A DNA stretch of 64,000 nt from Nitrosomonas sp. sh817 (GCF_030908545.1 NZ_CP133083.1:806001-870000); one strand, 5' to 3'. Shown: positions 29,047-38,125, counted from the stretch's first letter. Numbers and translations are program-made. Notes: generated by a model not told the origin, from the letters alone.

Positions 29047-29572
29047 TACCACCCCCTTCAGAAGGTGCAGGGATCGCTTCGCACAACTCTTCAATCGAAT
29101 AAAAAAGATTGGCTATATACTCCTTTGCTAATCTTAGCGACACCAAAAAACCAGCAGTCCATACCTTAACCAAACTTACTTGATAATGAAGATCCTTTTT
29201 GCCGTTTTCTTCTTCGTACTCAGCAAGACGCACCCTTTCTATTTTTTCGGCAAGAAGAATAATCCTCACGGCTTTTTCGATGGAATCACAAATAGCTTTC
29301 GTGGTTTCTTTAAGTGTTCCGTATTGCCTTACTGTTTGCTGGATTTGCTCAAGGTTATCAACAGCGCCATCAAGCAAATTAAATAGCCCTTCCATTTGTT
29401 CCCTGCTGATGGACATGTTGCACCCATCAAGATCAACAAGGTCGCCACAGTCTATAAATTCCAGTGCGCAACTTATATCTGAGACACAATTACGCGCTTT
29501 TCGGAGTTCCTTCAGGATTTCTGAATTACTGATTGATGGGGTTTGATTGATGGTTTTTTTTGACTTACTCAT
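29024..29572 (-). CDS. Unknown helical protein of the element
   Basis: 182 residues, no recognised family. Ser/Thr-rich N-terminus, then mainly charged amphipathic helices (EILKELRKARNCVSD, LFNLLDGAVDNLEQIQQTV, KAVRIILLAEKIERVRLAE). It overlaps the primase start by 23 bases, so it is translated in the same operon. AGGAG precedes its start. Confidence 0.6.
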   Translation of the reverse strand: MSKSKKTINQTPSISNSEILKELRKARNCVSDISCALEFIDCGDLVDLDGCNMSISREQMEGLFNLLDGAVDNLEQIQQTVRQYGTLKETTKAICDSIEKAVRIILLAEKIERVRLAEYEEENGKKDLHYQVSLVKVWTAGFLVSLRLAKEYIANLFYSIEELCEAIPAPSEGGGNAHDSLH

Positions 29573-29575
29573 GAT

Positions 29576-29860
29576 TCATGCTCCTTTGTCTGAACGGTTT
29601 CGAGAAAACCGCCACCCGTGCGGAACACGGGGCGGGCGGATAAATCGGGTTGACAGACCGGACTTGAGACCGGCGAGCCTTTCGGCTCCCCAAAATACCC
29701 ACCCATAGAAACAAAGGGGTAAATAAATAACGGATACAAAAAAACCGCTCAGCGGCGGTATCCGCTCAAGTAACAGGCTGTCAAACCCGTCCATTGATTT
29801 TGCAATGGCACAGCGAGCATAAACCCAGCAGAACGGTAAAGTCAATAGAAAATCATTCAT
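29576..29860 (-). CDS. Icd-like frame, perhaps an immunity RNA region rather than a gene
   Basis: 94-codon frame reading MNDFLLTLPFCWVYARCAIA, then DGFDSLLLERIPPLSG. Similar short proteins beside AlpA genes in P4-like islands are often annotated as Icd-like cell-division inhibitors. However, the same DNA contains a terminator-like hairpin (29737-29759) and a GAGCC/GGCTC hairpin (29673-29691), so it may act as an immunity or antisense RNA like P1 C4 or P4 CI RNA. Coding and RNA roles could coexist. Family recognition is from memory. Confidence 0.4.
   Translation of the reverse strand: MNDFLLTLPFCWVYARCAIAKSMDGFDSLLLERIPPLSGFFVSVIYLPLCFYGWVFWGAERLAGLKSGLSTRFIRPPRVPHGWRFSRNRSDKGA
29673..29691 (-). 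ncRNA. Hairpin of a candidate C4/CI-like antisense RNA
   Basis: On the minus strand GGGAGCC-GAAA-GGCTCGCC forms a stable GNRA-capped hairpin, next to CCGGTCTCAAGTCCGG. Located between alpA and the primase gene, where P4 keeps its immunity region. The exact RNA limits are unknown. Confidence 0.3.
29737..29759 (-). terminator. Terminator-like hairpin upstream of the primase operon
   Basis: On the minus strand ACCGC-CGCTGA-GCGGT is followed by TTTTTT, all within the Icd-like frame. It could end a short leader transcript unless antitermination occurs, as in P4 immunity. Confidence 0.5.
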
Positions 29861-30059
29861 CTTGAATGCCCCCTATTGATCGCCGCTCTAACCACTTGAA
29901 AAGGTCATACGCAAGAATGTGTTCTTTCCGCGTGTGATATGGATGATCCGCAATCCACTCTTGCAACAGGTCATGAATCTGACCGGGTGGAAGTGGCGGC
30001 AATCCGCAATTGCACGGCAATGCTATATTTCCCGATGCCGGGATAATTTGATTAACCAT
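29853..30059 (-). CDS. Small unknown protein of the element
   Basis: 68 residues. The body HDLLQEWIADHPYHTRKEHI and YDLFKWLERR looks like a small helical protein. It overlaps its neighbours by eight bases on each side, which supports co-translation. No family recognised. Confidence 0.5.
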   Translation of the reverse strand: MVNQIIPASGNIALPCNCGLPPLPPGQIHDLLQEWIADHPYHTRKEHILAYDLFKWLERRSIGGIQDE

Positions 30060-30306
30060 GATTACCCCGGCTCAGCATGAGTGAATCACGAACTTCCGCA
30101 ATCAGATCATCTAGTTTCTGATTCAGAATCATGGTATGAAAATCTGATGCTGCGGTTTTCATAAAACCAGCGATCAATTCGGGGTGTGCTTTGGCGTAGC
30201 CTTCACCGAATTTAGAATCAATAATGCGGATAGACTGATTGAGGTATGTTTCCGCTGTGTCCCGTGCTTGTAGCATCAGGTCGGTAGGGGTTAGCTGATT
30301 GCTCAT
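30052..30306 (-). CDS. Small helical protein downstream of alpA
   Basis: 84 residues from MSNQLTPTDLMLQARDTAET; the ATG overlaps the alpA stop (ATGA) and has a G-rich site. Mostly helical: IRIIDSKFGEGYAKAHPELI, then KTAASDFHTMILNQKLDDLI. Such proteins follow alpA in many P4-like islands; function unknown. A longer frame to 30360 is rejected. Confidence 0.6.
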   Translation of the reverse strand: MSNQLTPTDLMLQARDTAETYLNQSIRIIDSKFGEGYAKAHPELIAGFMKTAASDFHTMILNQKLDDLIAEVRDSLMLSRGNHG

Positions 30307-30578
30307 GCCGCCCCCCCGGGATGCTTGCCGGATGCACCGTTGATTTGATCGTGAATCCATTGCTGTACTTCAGATTCACGCCACCGGCTAGAATTGCCGA
30401 TCTTCACCGGTGCGGGGAACTTATTTTCTTTGATTAACTGATAGATGAAACTGGATTTGAATCCAGATCGTGATTCAACTTCCGGAAGTGGTAATAATCT
30501 TTCTGTTGCCGGTATTGCGGGCAATTTTCCGGTTTCATGGGTTAATTGGTGTTGCTGGGTTGATAATGTTTGAACCAT
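30303..30578 (-). CDS. AlpA family regulator
   Basis: 91-residue DNA-binding protein of the AlpA family (MerR-like winged helix). The core LLPLPEVESRSGFKSSFIYQ and FPAPVKIGNSSRWRESEVQQ is diagnostic. AlpA proteins activate integrase or excision genes in cryptic P4-like prophages. It probably controls excision or the downstream operon. Confidence 0.88.
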   Translation of the reverse strand: MVQTLSTQQHQLTHETGKLPAIPATERLLPLPEVESRSGFKSSFIYQLIKENKFPAPVKIGNSSRWRESEVQQWIHDQINGASGKHPGGAA

Positions 30579-30656
30579 AAATAAACATCTCCATGTGAAT
30601 GTGTATGCACAGCTACCAAATGCACGGAGTAGTTTATTTTTTTAAATTGGGTAATG

Positions 30657-31400
30657 TCAGAGCCTGGGTTCCTGTTTACCCAGAATTATTTTAGCATTAT
30701 GTTTTTTATACAGTTTTATGATTTTTTCTTCTTTTCGTATCGTATCGAATGCCGCAGAAGCATACCCAGTTTCTTTCATAATTTTCCTTGCCAGCAACCG
30801 ACATGATTTAATCTTTGCCATATCACGCTTTAAGATTTTTTTTGCTGCTTTAACCCAGATTCCCACGTCTTCAGCGTGATACTTCCTTGCTGCTTCTGGG
30901 CCAGCATCTCGCCACTTCTCTAAATTAGCTTGTTTTCTGGCTTCAATTTCTTGGAACTTCTCATCTTCCAGTTGTCGCAGTTTTTCAGCAACAGCAGCTT
31001 GCAAATCGGGTTGGTTGTCAATAATTTTACTTAATACGCGAGCCTTTATATACAAGCTATAGACAGTTGAACGCTGGAACTCTGACCATGCATCATTAAG
31101 CAAGGACACATACTCTGGATAAAGTGGTTTGGTTTTATATCGCAGTATGTAGATAATATTGTCAGCTTTAATTGCGAATGTATTAGCAGCTTCAATATCA
31201 GGATAGTTATCCGCTTTCAGCGTTTCATTGATCCACAATTTGAGCGGCTTTGAAATTTGTGTTTCTACTAGATTGGCATACGCTTCACCGCTGGTGTACC
31301 GGTAATTGTCACACCACCCTTTCATTGCAGTAATGACATGATCTTGATAATCAGTATCAAGCAGATCGGCAAAGCTTGCGGATAAATCTTCGTTCAACAT
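30657..31400 (-). CDS. Unknown charged helical protein of the element
   Basis: 247 residues, unrecognised. Rich in Lys, Glu and Ala with a long probable coiled coil at about 125-175 (KLRQLEDEKFQEIEARKQAN). C-terminus KKHNAKIILGKQEP is basic. It sits alone between alpA and the XRE regulator and may be cargo of the element. Confidence 0.55.
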   Translation of the reverse strand: MLNEDLSASFADLLDTDYQDHVITAMKGWCDNYRYTSGEAYANLVETQISKPLKLWINETLKADNYPDIEAANTFAIKADNIIYILRYKTKPLYPEYVSLLNDAWSEFQRSTVYSLYIKARVLSKIIDNQPDLQAAVAEKLRQLEDEKFQEIEARKQANLEKWRDAGPEAARKYHAEDVGIWVKAAKKILKRDMAKIKSCRLLARKIMKETGYASAAFDTIRKEEKIIKLYKKHNAKIILGKQEPRL

Positions 31401-31729
31401 GCACTCCCTTCAAAGCGCTGCCCTTCGAGATAAACACCCCAAGCGGTTGAAGGAAACCGTTTTCGCCTGGCCGGGCTATGGGGTGATCAAAAATATTTTA
31501 CAGAACAATTCAATTTTCTGAGTCAAAAAATTTTCTTGAATTCTTGACGGTTGAAGCATGAAATTTACTGCCCAAATATTAGGCAATCGACATGAAAAAC
31601 AGGGGGGTACTTTTCAAAAAACGGGTAACTTTGCGGGTAAATTTAAATGTTAAGAAATACAGAATGACTTCAATAAATGATTTCAAGTGATGATATGAAT
31701 CCATTCTGAGCATCAACGGTGCACAGTGA
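31401..31729. other. AT-rich spacer in the element
   Basis: About 330 bases upstream of the helical protein gene. It has runs such as GGGGGGTA near 31605 and AT-rich sequence that could hold promoters, but no gene or convincing site. Confidence 0.4.
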
Positions 31730-31891
31730 TCACTTTATTGAATCGATGATTCTATCCAAGTATAGGCGCGTCTTTTTGGCTGCCTGCTCTTCGTTTCGTG
31801 TCAATTCTTTCTGTACCAAGTTTGCAAAATTGATCAGGCTTTGTGATGGGTAGGCATCCTGCAAGCCATAATATCTAAAGATTCTTATCAA
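31730..31891 (-). CDS. Possible 53-codon gene overlapping the XRE stop
   Basis: A frame with sensible composition, GLQDAYPSQSLINFANLVQK then RNEEQAAKKTRLYLDRIIDS, starts only at TTG (31891) or other non-ATG codons and overlaps the end of the XRE gene. It might be a coupled small gene or a frameshifted extension of the regulator. No ribosome-binding site is seen. Confidence 0.3.
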   Translation of the reverse strand: MIRIFRYYGLQDAYPSQSLINFANLVQKELTRNEEQAAKKTRLYLDRIIDSIK

Positions 31892-32132
31892 CAGAATCGA
31901 CAGCTTCGCGCCGCGCCATTTTGGCTTTTTTCGTGGGCGGCTCGAGTAGGGTGGCGGTTAAATCATGGAGTGTTAGCAATAGCTGAAGGTGCCGCTGTGC
32001 CCATACTGGCAAGGGCGCGGAACCGTTCGCCCAATGGCAAACGCTGACACGGGAAACGCCTGTACCCGATGCAAAATCACTCTGTTTCCAGCCTAATTTA
32101 TCCAAACCTTTTTTGAAATCTTGCGGTGTCAT
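31875..32132 (-). CDS. XRE-family helix-turn-helix regulator
   Basis: 85 residues from MTPQDFKKGLDKLGWKQSDF; AAGGA lies upstream. The helix-turn-helix spans about 13-45 (KQSDFASGTGVSRVSVCHWA). Likely a repressor or switch protein of the element. The AT-rich upstream region with palindromes probably contains its operators. Confidence 0.75.
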   Translation of the reverse strand: MTPQDFKKGLDKLGWKQSDFASGTGVSRVSVCHWANGSAPLPVWAQRHLQLLLTLHDLTATLLEPPTKKAKMARREAVDSVDKNL

Positions 32133-32165
32133 ATCAATTCCTTCGCGCGCGCATGAGAGTTTCAA

Positions 32166-32568
32166 GGGTAGCAGAACTATAGGTGTAAAGCAACTTTAAT
32201 AGAAAGTGGGAAATTATATTAATAAAGTAAACTAATTTTAATAAAAAGTGGATAATCGTTAAATTAGTGAATTTAACATAACGTACGTTATACGCAGTCG
32301 GTTTTTATAGTGCGGTTAAAGTGGGAAATCCAATTATTACAATTAGTTACGCTGGATTTTATGCGTTTTCGCATACACATTGAATAATTATTCGTGTGCG
32401 ATTACGCATAATAAATAGTACGTGTGCATAACAATGACAACGATATGGTTATTTGCCAGGTGTGAGGTGGACAACAGGATAATTCCGCGCGGGATTTTTG
32501 CATTTAATCGGCTTGTGTAGTCTGAAAAGAGCGGTTATCGAAGCATAAAAACCCCGGAATTAACCCAA
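32166..32568. promoter_or_regulatory. AT-rich region with palindromes between XRE gene and iteron array B
   Basis: No gene. Contains ATAACGTACGTTAT (perfect palindrome, 32278-32291), TATGCGTTTTCGCATA (32360-32375), a dyad centred on GAATAATTATTC (32376-32398) and three AAAGTGG repeats (near 32202, 32245, 32320). Plausible regulator operators and DNA-unwinding region next to the iterons. Confidence 0.5.
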
Positions 32569-32701
32569 AATGTCGGAACAAATCCGGGTTTGTCGGAACG
32601 TTTTATAAAAATGTCGGAACGCTGAAAGCATTTATTCATGAGGTTCTTTGAGCTTTGTTCCGACAATTCCGACAATTCCGACAAGTTTTGAAGGGGGTAG
32701 G
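32569..32701. repeat. Iteron array B (six TGTCGGAA motifs)
   Basis: Mirror of array A: direct motifs at 32571, 32591 and 32612, and inverted ones at 32658, 32667 and 32676 with 9-bp spacing. It lies downstream of the integrase gene, in inverted orientation to array A about 6.5 kb away. Confidence 0.75.
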
Positions 32702-32731
32702 ATAAAAACGCAAAAAAAGAAACTGAAAAGA

Positions 32732-33964
32732 TCAAACCGATTTACTGAATAACGGGATAACTTCGGCTCCCTTTTCTAGTGCCTCGATGTGGTTACTCCA
32801 CCACATCATCATCCTTTTCCGTTCCGGCAAGTATTCCGCCCGGTTGTATGCGCCTCTAACTTCATTTCTTTCACCATGCGCTAATTGCCGTTCAATAGCA
32901 TCGGGGCTGAATAGGCCTGATTCATTCAATGCTGTTGAAGCAACCGCCCGGAAACCGTGACCGGTCATCTTGCCCTTGTATCCAAGGCGGTACAGTGCAA
33001 AAAGCAATGTATTGTTGCTGATAGGTTTATTCGGGTTTCTTCCGGGCAACAGGTAACGGCTATTACCTGCGATGTTTTTTAATTCGGCTAGTATGTTCAT
33101 TGCCTGACTTGTAAGTGGCACCACGTGCTCATTTTTCATTTTCATGCGCGTGGATGGAATAATCCATAGCGCGTTATCCGTGTCGATTTCTTCCCATGAT
33201 GCGCCAATAAGTTCATTGGTACGAACGAAGGTTAAAGCCAGCAGCTTCAATGCAAGCTGTGTTTGTCTGTCACCAATGCATTCATAGGTGGCGATTGCTC
33301 GAAGCAATTCGGGTAACTCTTCCGGTTTGACAGCAGCTTGGTTTTTCTTCTTATGCGGTGTAAGTGCTCCGCGTAGATCGCCGGAAGGATCACGAGAACA
33401 ACGACCTGTTGATATACCATAGCGGAATACTTGACCGCATACACCCAGCACCCTATGCGCTAGATCATAAGAGCCGCGCTGCTCAATGATGCGGATCATA
33501 TTGAGCAATTGCGGGGCTTCAATTGCGCTGATAGGGTACATGCCGATAAAAGGAAACACATTGAGTTCAAGCCGTCTCAGCACATCCTTTGTATGACTGA
33601 TTACCCATGTATGCATTTGCTTTGTGTACCATTCGCGGGCGATGGCTTCAAAGCTGTTAGCTGCGGCTTCCTTCGCTTTTTGTTTGTTGATCTGCCGATC
33701 AATCGAAGGGTCAATATTGCTTATCAGCTTCACCCGCTCAGCCTGTGCAAGCTGCCTTGCTTGTTTTAATCCCACAACAGGATAGACGCCTAGTGAAATG
33801 CTTTTTTCTTTGTCATGAATCTTATAGCGTAACCGCCAATATTTGCGGCCATCTTCATAGACCCAAAGATACAGCCCACGGCCATCATGAAGCTTGCGAA
33901 TTTTGACGCCTTCAGTAGCGGCATTCTTGCAAGCCAAATCAGTCAGCAATTCCATTTTGGCCAT
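32732..33964 (-). CDS. int: P4-type tyrosine recombinase (integrase)
   Basis: 410 residues. The N-terminal arm-binding domain (IRKLHDGRGLYLWVYEDGRK, then SLGVYPVVGLKQAR) is the DUF4102 type of P4 integrases. Catalytic residues: R248 (FVRTNEL), H336 and R339 (HGFRAVAST), H363 (LAHGERNEVR) and Y373 (GAYNRAEYL). Its start faces tRNA-Ser 165 bases away, the usual position for insertion in a tRNA 3' end. It appears intact. Confidence 0.95.
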   Translation of the reverse strand: MAKMELLTDLACKNAATEGVKIRKLHDGRGLYLWVYEDGRKYWRLRYKIHDKEKSISLGVYPVVGLKQARQLAQAERVKLISNIDPSIDRQINKQKAKEAAANSFEAIAREWYTKQMHTWVISHTKDVLRRLELNVFPFIGMYPISAIEAPQLLNMIRIIEQRGSYDLAHRVLGVCGQVFRYGISTGRCSRDPSGDLRGALTPHKKKNQAAVKPEELPELLRAIATYECIGDRQTQLALKLLALTFVRTNELIGASWEEIDTDNALWIIPSTRMKMKNEHVVPLTSQAMNILAELKNIAGNSRYLLPGRNPNKPISNNTLLFALYRLGYKGKMTGHGFRAVASTALNESGLFSPDAIERQLAHGERNEVRGAYNRAEYLPERKRMMMWWSNHIEALEKGAEVIPLFSKSV

Positions 33965-34004
33965 AGTGTGGTAACTCTTTATGTGGTAAAAATTGTTACC
34001 ACTC

Positions 34005-34021
34005 TTTTTACCACATTTTTT
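34005..34021. repeat. Right copy of 17-bp direct repeat
   Basis: TTTTTACCACATTTTTT, matching 25067-25083; it lies 41 bases upstream of the integrase start, among further GTGGTAA/TTACCAC motifs. Confidence 0.5.
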
Positions 34022-34129
34022 GACTGGATTCTAGCGGATTATTTCGGATTGCTACGGAAAGGAAATGCTTTTATATAAGCTATTTTCAAGGGTTTTCTGG
34101 ACTGTTGCGGAGGTGTGCGGATTTGTAAA

Positions 34130-34220
34130 TGGCGGAGGCGGTGAGATTCGAACTCACGGTAGAGTCACCCCTACGGCAGTTTTCAAGACTGCTGCCTTAA
34201 ACCAGCTCGGCCACACCTCC
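34130..34220 (-). tRNA. tRNA-Ser (anticodon TGA)
   Basis: Type II tRNA with long variable arm. Acceptor GGAGGTG/CGCCTCC, anticodon stem GCAGT...ACTGC around CTTGAAA (anticodon TGA), T arm GTTCGAATC, encoded CCA at 34132-34130. Its 3' end is the right-hand target of the P4-like element. Confidence 0.96.
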
Positions 34221-34426
34221 TTGTTTCATCAGTTGCGCATCATACCTTTTAGCGCTGATTTTGGCTAGTTGCTTCAAGCGTAATTTATTTCTGCAGCGTT
34301 TCGGCCAAGAAGTTGCAGAATGAATCGTTCGATCCGATGTGCTGCTGGTTTTCAGCCTTTTACCGGTTACGCCGGTTCTTCAGATACAATTTCATGGAAT
34401 AAGAACTTATTCCAAAAGGAAATGGT

Positions 34427-36229
34427 ATGTGGTCGGATCCCGAGGTGGCGCGCCTTGCAGCGGTACGAATGAGCACCAACCAAGATATGGTGCAGCGGAT
34501 GCGATTGGGCGGTTTGTTTTATGTGCTGTGTTGCAGTGCTTCGCTCTTGATGTCTCCGGAACTAACCGCCCAGCCCTACATTTGGGGTTTTGATGTTTTT
34601 TTTACCGTATTGGCAATTTTACGGCTGTTGATTCACCGGTTTTCAGCAAAATTCAGCCATGAAAAGCAAGTATTGCTGGAATTCGCGATTGCTGCAATTT
34701 ACGTGGCAACGGCTTTAACCTGGGGCAGTTTGCTGGTTTGGATTTTCTCTTCCATTCAGACAATCGACACCGGTGCGGCGCTGGCGGTCATTGCTACCGT
34801 AGGGTTTGTCGCAGGCGGTATTGCGGCTATTTCACCCCGGATTCGTCTGATGCTGGTTTTTGCCGTGTTGATTTATTTGCCGAGCCTTGCCGGCCTGGCC
34901 ATGTTTATTCCCGATGAAGGCCGGTGGGTATTGATGACGATCGGCTTGGCTTATTTTATTTTTTTGATTCACAACGGTAAGTTGCAGCATCAGAATTATT
35001 GGATTGCGAGGGAGCAGGCGGTTTTATTGCAACAACAGGCGGACGATCTGGAGCAGGCGCGCTTGCAAGCGGAAAATGCCAATAAAGCCAAATCGGTCTT
35101 TTTGGCAGCAATGAGTCATGAGATCCGGACGCCGATGAACGGTGTTCTGGGAATGACTGAATTAATGGCAATGACCGCTTTAAACCCTGAGCAAAAAAAA
35201 TACTTGAATGTTATTCGCGATTCCGGGCGGACGTTGTTACGCGTTATCGACGATATTTTGGATTTTGCGAAAATCGAAGCGCACAAGCTGACGATCGCTA
35301 ATCGTCCATTTGATCTGGATCTTCTGCTCACCGATGTCGAATTGTTGTTTCAACAGAAAACCAAGGAAACGTCGCTGAATTTTGTTGTGATTCGCGATGG
35401 TACAAGTCAGTGCCGGTTGATCGGTGATCCGGACCGGATTAAACAAATTTTATTTAATTTGCTCGGAAATGCGTTTAAATTCACGCAACAGGGGGAAGTA
35501 AAGCTGTCGGTGCAATGCCAGCCGGTGCCCGGGAAAGATCGCGTGGAATTGGAAATGACGGTAACGGATACCGGGACCGGTATTTCCGCCGAGAACCAAA
35601 CGCGCTTGTTCGAGGAATTCACCCAGGTTGGCGAAACTACCCGGCATATCCATGGAGCCGGATTGGGGCTGGCGATTACGCGTAATTTGCTGACATTAAT
35701 GGGCGGGGAAATTTCATTAATGAGCGAGATTGGCAAGGGGTCGCAATTTTGCGCGCGGATTCCATTGCAAGTTGCGGCCGCTGAAGTTGCCGCGGCGGGG
35801 GAGAACGATCCGGGCGGAATCGAATTCAAGGCTGCCGGCGAATACCGTCCGCGGGTATTGGTAGTGGAAGACAATCCGGTCAATCAGATGATTAGTAAAG
35901 CGATGCTGGAGCGGATGCAATGTGAAGTGGTGATGACCGCCGACGGTGCGGAAGCGATTCACGCTTATCAGACCCAGCCGTTCAATTTGATTTTGATGGA
36001 TTGCAACATGCCGGTAATGGACGGGTTTGAAGCAACGCGGCGGATACGCAGCTTGGAGCAGCAACAAAACAAGCCGCCGATTCCCATCGTGGCGTTGACA
36101 GCGCATGCCTTTGAACATATCAGGAACGAGTGTTTTGACGCGGGAATGAATGCGCACCTCAGCAAGCCTTTCAGTTATGAACAATTGGAGAAAGTACTGC
36201 AGCAATATGCTCCGGTTCATTTGTCCTGA
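34427..36229 (+). CDS. Membrane hybrid sensor histidine kinase
   Basis: 600 residues. About six hydrophobic segments in the first 185 residues act as the sensor; a short coiled coil (195-225) leads to the HisKA domain with H231 in [15 protein letters not shown]. The ATPase domain has [17 protein letters not shown] and GAGLGLAI, and a receiver domain carries the phosphoacceptor D525 ([11 protein letters not shown]) and Lys in LSKPF. No HPt domain follows, so it must pass phosphate to another protein. Signal and partner unknown. Confidence 0.92.
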   Translation: MWSDPEVARLAAVRMSTNQDMVQRMRLGGLFYVLCCSASLLMSPELTAQPYIWGFDVFFTVLAILRLLIHRFSAKFSHEKQVLLEFAIAAIYVATALTWGSLLVWIFSSIQTIDTGAALAVIATVGFVAGGIAAISPRIRLMLVFAVLIYLPSLAGLAMFIPDEGRWVLMTIGLAYFIFLIHNGKLQHQNYWIAREQAVLLQQQADDLEQARLQAENANKAKSVFLAAMSHEIRTPMNGVLGMTELMAMTALNPEQKKYLNVIRDSGRTLLRVIDDILDFAKIEAHKLTIANRPFDLDLLLTDVELLFQQKTKETSLNFVVIRDGTSQCRLIGDPDRIKQILFNLLGNAFKFTQQGEVKLSVQCQPVPGKDRVELEMTVTDTGTGISAENQTRLFEEFTQVGETTRHIHGAGLGLAITRNLLTLMGGEISLMSEIGKGSQFCARIPLQVAAAEVAAAGENDPGGIEFKAAGEYRPRVLVVEDNPVNQMISKAMLERMQCEVVMTADGAEAIHAYQTQPFNLILMDCNMPVMDGFEATRRIRSLEQQQNKPPIPIVALTAHAFEHIRNECFDAGMNAHLSKPFSYEQLEKVLQQYAPVHLS

Positions 36230-36361
36230 CCGGAAAAGTTGCCATGGCAGCAATTAATCGTAACCGGAAATATCGTATCAATGCGATAATTGCTAGCAAG
36301 CATGGCATATGCGCTGCAATGAGACGCATGGCCCCCTCGTTTTTTTATTTCGTTAGAATCT

Positions 36362-36817
36362 ATGATCTGGAAACCCAGTGTGACAGTTGCGACTGTCGTT
36401 GAGCAAGATGGCAAGTATTTGCTGGTTGAAGAAGAACCCGAAGCCGGACTTGGCTTGTTTTTCAACCAACCGGCGGGACATTTGGATCCTGACGAATCGA
36501 TTATTCAGGGCGCTATCCGGGAAACGCTCGAGGAGACCGCTTATACCTTTGTGCCCGATTATTTGCTGGGTATTTATCAATGGCATTCGCAGCGCGCCGG
36601 CATTACCTATATCCGTTTTGCGTTCAGTGGCCGGGTCACGCATCATGACCCGCTGCGGGTGCTTGATGCCGGCATTGTCCGCGCAGTTTGGCTGAGTTTT
36701 GATGAAATCATGCAAGAAAGCCAGCGGCATCGCAGTCCGCTGGTCATGCAGTGCATCCGCGATCACCGGGCCGGCAAGCGCTATCCGCTGGAATTACTGA
36801 CACATTATGAATCCTGA
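36362..36817 (+). CDS. nudJ: Nudix hydrolase NudJ-type
   Basis: 151 residues with a complete Nudix box from G39 (GHLDPDE...REtLEET: E45, R53, E57, E58). In E. coli NudJ hydrolyses HMP-PP and other nucleotide phosphates and its gene precedes mnmA, as here (11-base overlap), which supports the name. Confidence 0.9.
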   Translation: MIWKPSVTVATVVEQDGKYLLVEEEPEAGLGLFFNQPAGHLDPDESIIQGAIRETLEETAYTFVPDYLLGIYQWHSQRAGITYIRFAFSGRVTHHDPLRVLDAGIVRAVWLSFDEIMQESQRHRSPLVMQCIRDHRAGKRYPLELLTHYES

Positions 36818-37901
36818 TTCGACGAAAAAATACCGGGTGGTGGTCGGCATGTCCGGCGGTGTTGATTCTTCCGTTGCCGCTTATTTGTTGAAGCAGCAAG
36901 GCTATGATGTGTTGGGTCTGTTCATGAAGAATTGGGAAGATGACGATACCGACGATTATTGTTCTTCCCGCCAGGATTTTCTGGATGCGGTGTCGGTTGC
37001 GGATGTGATCGATATTCCGATTGAAGTCGTGAATTTTTCGGCGGAGTATAAAGAGCGGGTTTTTTCGCATTTTCTCGCGGAATATCAAGCCGGGCGGACG
37101 CCGAATCCCGATGTGTTGTGCAACGCCGAAATTAAATTCAAAGCTTTTCTGGATCACGCCAATAAACTGGGCGCCGATTATATTGCGACCGGGCACTATG
37201 CGCAGGTACGCAAAGCCGATAGATCTTTTCAATTGTTGAAAGGCGAAGACGGCAGCAAGGATCAAAGCTACTTCTTGTACCGGTTGAATCAGGCGCAACT
37301 GGCGAATACGCTTTTTCCAATCGGGCATTTGTATAAGCGCGAGGTGCGCGCTATCGCGAAGCAAGCCAATCTGCCCAATTTTTCGAAGAAAGATAGCACC
37401 GGCATTTGTTTTATCGGGGAGCGTCCGTTCCGGGAATTTCTGAATCGCTATTTGCCGCATGAGCCCGGCGAAATTCAGACCCCTGATGGTCAAGTGATTG
37501 GCCGGCATCTCGGGTTGATGTATTACACCATCGGACAGCGGCAAGGGCTGGGTATCGGCGGCACACGCAGCGGTACTGATGAGCCGTGGTTCGTGTCCGC
37601 CAAGGATATGACCCGGAATGTGCTTATTGTTGTTCAGGGTCATGATCATCCGGATTTATTTAAACCATCGCTCAGCGCCACGGATTTAACCTGGATCAGC
37701 GGGAAAGCGCCCCATTGCAATTGGGTCTACGCCGCCAAGACCCGTTATCGCCAAGCCGATGCGCCGTGCGCAATTAGTGTTTTGACGCCGGAGCATTGCC
37801 AGGTTGATTTTGCCCAAAACCAATGGGCCGTAACGCCCGGTCAATCGGTCGTGATTTACGAAAGTAAAGTGTGTCTGGGAGGCGGGATCATTACCGGTTA
37901 A
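36807..37901 (+). CDS. mnmA: tRNA-specific 2-thiouridylase MnmA
   Basis: Thiolates U34 of tRNA for Lys, Glu and Gln. 364 residues. PP-loop SGGVDSS at 16-22; catalytic Cys105 ([10 protein letters not shown]) and Cys201 ([10 protein letters not shown]) are both present. C-terminal beta domain intact. Overlaps nudJ. Confidence 0.97.
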   Translation: MNPDSTKKYRVVVGMSGGVDSSVAAYLLKQQGYDVLGLFMKNWEDDDTDDYCSSRQDFLDAVSVADVIDIPIEVVNFSAEYKERVFSHFLAEYQAGRTPNPDVLCNAEIKFKAFLDHANKLGADYIATGHYAQVRKADRSFQLLKGEDGSKDQSYFLYRLNQAQLANTLFPIGHLYKREVRAIAKQANLPNFSKKDSTGICFIGERPFREFLNRYLPHEPGEIQTPDGQVIGRHLGLMYYTIGQRQGLGIGGTRSGTDEPWFVSAKDMTRNVLIVVQGHDHPDLFKPSLSATDLTWISGKAPHCNWVYAAKTRYRQADAPCAISVLTPEHCQVDFAQNQWAVTPGQSVVIYESKVCLGGGIITG

Positions 37902-38069
37902 AGCGATTCTGGCTTTTTAGCTTCGAACGTTTATCCAGTTTTCTGTATTCACCGCGGATATCGCGTAATTATTGCAAGCTGCGCCACTGTTAACCTGCGG
38001 CATTCCAATCCTTATCGATTTGAAATAGATCTTAGATTTAATGGGTTGTGATTTTTTTTACTGCCGGCC

Positions 38070-38098
38070 CTTGAAATTCTGAAGCACAATCCCTATTA
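38070..38098 (+). promoter_or_regulatory. Heat-shock (sigma-32-type) promoter of groESL
   Basis: CTTGAAA (38070-38076), 14-base spacer, then CCCTATTA (38091-38098), close to the sigma-32 consensus CTTGAAA-N11-16-CCCCATNT. It abuts the CIRCE operator. Confidence 0.7.
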
Positions 38099-38125
38099 TC
38101 AGCACTCATGGTTTGAGAGTGCTAA
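38099..38125. promoter_or_regulatory. CIRCE operator (HrcA site)
   Basis: TCAGCACTC-N9-GAGTGCTAA, one mismatch from the CIRCE consensus TTAGCACTC-N9-GAGTGCTAA. Implies repression by HrcA in addition to sigma-32 control. Confidence 0.93.

Larger units (their letters stand above)
24987..34130. mobile_element. P4-type integrative element at tRNA-Ser(UGA)
   Basis: All genes run on the minus strand: integrase next to the tRNA-Ser 3' end, XRE and AlpA regulators, several small unknown genes, and a TOPRIM/DUF927 primase-helicase. This is the gene set of P4-like satellite/integrative elements; no capsid or conjugation genes are present. The right end is at the tRNA 3' end (34130). The left end is tentative: a 17-bp direct repeat (25067-25083 and 34005-34021) and a weak tRNA-like match at 24987 suggest it lies near 25.0 kb. 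Confidence 0.75.
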
